From assembly GCA_905221605.1 (NCBI GenBank), contig CAJNDS010000147.1:146167-210166 (forward strand): DNA of 64,000 bases. The letters are read 5' to 3'. Positions 62,999-64,000 of the stretch are shown here, in pieces. The notes below the pieces were generated by a model. That model worked only from the letters and a program-made list of their open reading frames with translations, did no database searches and was not told where the DNA came from. Each line of letters starts with the position of its first letter. The first letter of the stretch is position 1. The stretch is from Symbiodinium natans. Its lineage: Eukaryota; Sar; Dinophyceae; Suessiales; Symbiodiniaceae. A program made the position numbers and the translations under genes.

Positions 62999-64000
62999 GC
63001 TGCTCCTGACGGTTTAGGGTTTAGGGTTTAGGGTTTAGGGTTTAGGGTTTAGGGTTTAGGGTTTAGGGTTTAGGGTTTAGGGTTTAGGGTTTAGGGTTTA
63101 GGGTTTAGGGTTTGGTGTTGGAGTTTGGGTTTTACGGGGGTTTAGGGTTTCGGGCTTAGGGTTCAGGCTTTAGGGTTTAGGTTCTTAAATCGGGGTTTAG
63201 GGTTTAGGGTGTTGGAGTTTTTGGTTATGCAGGGGGGGTTTGGGGGTCTAGGGTTTTTGAGTGTTTGCGGTAAGGGGGCGTTAGGGTTTTGGAGTTTAGG
63301 TTTTACGAGGGTTGGGGTTGAGGGCTTAGGGTTTCGGAGATTAGGTTTAAGAGGCGTTTGGGGTTCAGGATTTTCGGAGTTTAGGGGTTTTAAGGGGGGT
63401 TAGAGGGTTTTAGGGCTTAGGGTCTATAGTGCTTTGGAGTTTAGGTTTTGAGGCGGAAAGGGTTTCTGGTTTAGGGTCCGAGTTTCGGGTAGACAGGGTG
63501 TGAAGTGCAATGCTGTTAAGTTTTGTTTGGAGGCTGTTCCTTCGACGTCTTGGCTTTGGGGGCAGAAGGGCGTTTGGCGTTTAGGATTAGGGCTTCTACG
63601 GAGGGTAGAACGGGGTTGCAGCTCACCCTAAGGATCCATTGACCTATACAGTACATTCTTGGGCCATACAGCTACCATGTAGGAACCCCTTTGCCCAAGT
63701 ACATACCATATAGGTTCATGGATCCTTAGGGCTTAGGGTTTAGGGTTTAGGGTTTAGGGTTTAGGGTTTAGGGTTTAGGGTTTAGGGATCCCTTAGGGTT
63801 AGGGTTTGGACACAGGGCCTGGTAGGAGCGTCAGGTGCTGAGTGCTTGGGGTTTGGCAGGTTGCTTGCGCTCGTTGTTTCGCAAGTCGCCCTCCCAAGAG
63901 GTCTTAAGCAGGTAGGTTTAGGGTTTAGGGTTTAGGGTTTAGTGATTAGGGTTTAGGGTTTAGTGTTTAGGGTTTAGGGTTTGGTGGGATGCAGCTTGCA
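62999..64000 (+). other. Decayed G-rich heptads with one palindrome, no gene seen
   Basis: Perfect TTTAGGG (63011-63112) grades into degenerate TTTAGGTTTTACGAGGG-like repeats to about 63500. After a family N palindrome come TTTAGGG runs (63739-63787, 63916-63990). The ORF at 63209-63403 is a repeat translation. Confidence 0.7.
63627..63730 (+). mobile_element. Palindromic element, family N, 22-bp ends
   Basis: CCTAAGGATCCATTGACCTA at 63627 and the complement ending 63730 match at 20 of 22 positions. Single copy in this window. Confidence 0.8.

Larger units (their letters stand above)
1..64000. repeat. Window-wide interspersed telomere-like heptad arrays (TTTAGGG / CCCTAAA)
   Basis: Runs of TTTAGGG or its complement CCCTAAA occur roughly every 200-800 bases, in both orientations, from two copies up to about 29 perfect copies. 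Long runs include 6409-6510, 11007-11114, 23558-23711, 38605-38806, 41842-42093, 52902-52983, 58799-58896, 59775-59882, 62816-62925 and 63011-63112. Many carry degenerate units or locally homogenised variants. TTTAGGG is the telomere unit of plants and of dinoflagellates, but arrays this many, mixed in orientation and lying between exons, are not a chromosome end. Only 40120-41690 and the copia interior (42635-52319) lack them for more than a kilobase. Confidence 0.97.

Overview
The window looks like nuclear DNA of a dinoflagellate (genus not determinable). Four things point there: TTTAGGG-type telomeric heptads scattered through the whole window; introns that mostly begin GC, GA, GG or GT and end AG before an exonic G; genes in many tiny exons, all called on the + strand; and a Ty1/copia element whose Gag carries a CCCH finger plus a CCHC knuckle, as in dinoflagellate copias. 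I found no bacterial-style genes, no CRISPR array and no rRNA. Long simple ORFs are absent outside the copia element; most other long ORFs are low-complexity or antisense shadows.

Layout. (1) About 261-15377: a gene in more than 30 exons for a polytopic membrane protein with some 25 leucine-rich repeats. I rebuilt its reading frame exon by exon using codon phase and the LRR consensus; the stop is at 15377. (2) About 15900-40064: many further exon-like islands of 40-120 nt on the + strand, one gene or several. They include a possible protein-kinase start near 16465 and a 3' end at 38823-40064 that may be a divergent zinc-deaminase-like domain. (3) 40065-42634: intergenic, with a 1.3 kb stretch free of telomeric heptads. 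(4) 42635-52319: a young, complete 9.7 kb copia retrotransposon with 292-bp LTRs that look identical, inserted in a telomere-like array. Between the usual domains its polyprotein carries a C5-methyltransferase-like domain and a 2-oxoglutarate/Fe(II)-dioxygenase-like domain. (5) About 52320-62998: exon islands, the last of which encode the C-terminal half of an MFSD5-type (MFS_5) transporter. (6) 63000-64000: degenerate G-rich heptads and one palindromic element.

The unifying theme is how introns are built. Exons are separated by short palindromic elements of at least a dozen families and by telomere-like arrays. Intron ends often lie in short direct repeats (GCGCCT, GAACCT, GTGACTG, GACCC, GATC, GTAC and others), as expected if insertions brought the AG and the target duplication supplied the G-N donor. 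In many introns TTTAGGG repeats follow the 5' splice site and CCCTAAA repeats precede the 3' splice site, so the transcript could fold each intron into a long stem. Two U6 snRNA fragments also lie in the window, one between 12-bp direct repeats inside an intron.

All exon models are manual and unconfirmed by RNA. Start codons of genes 1-3 are uncertain.
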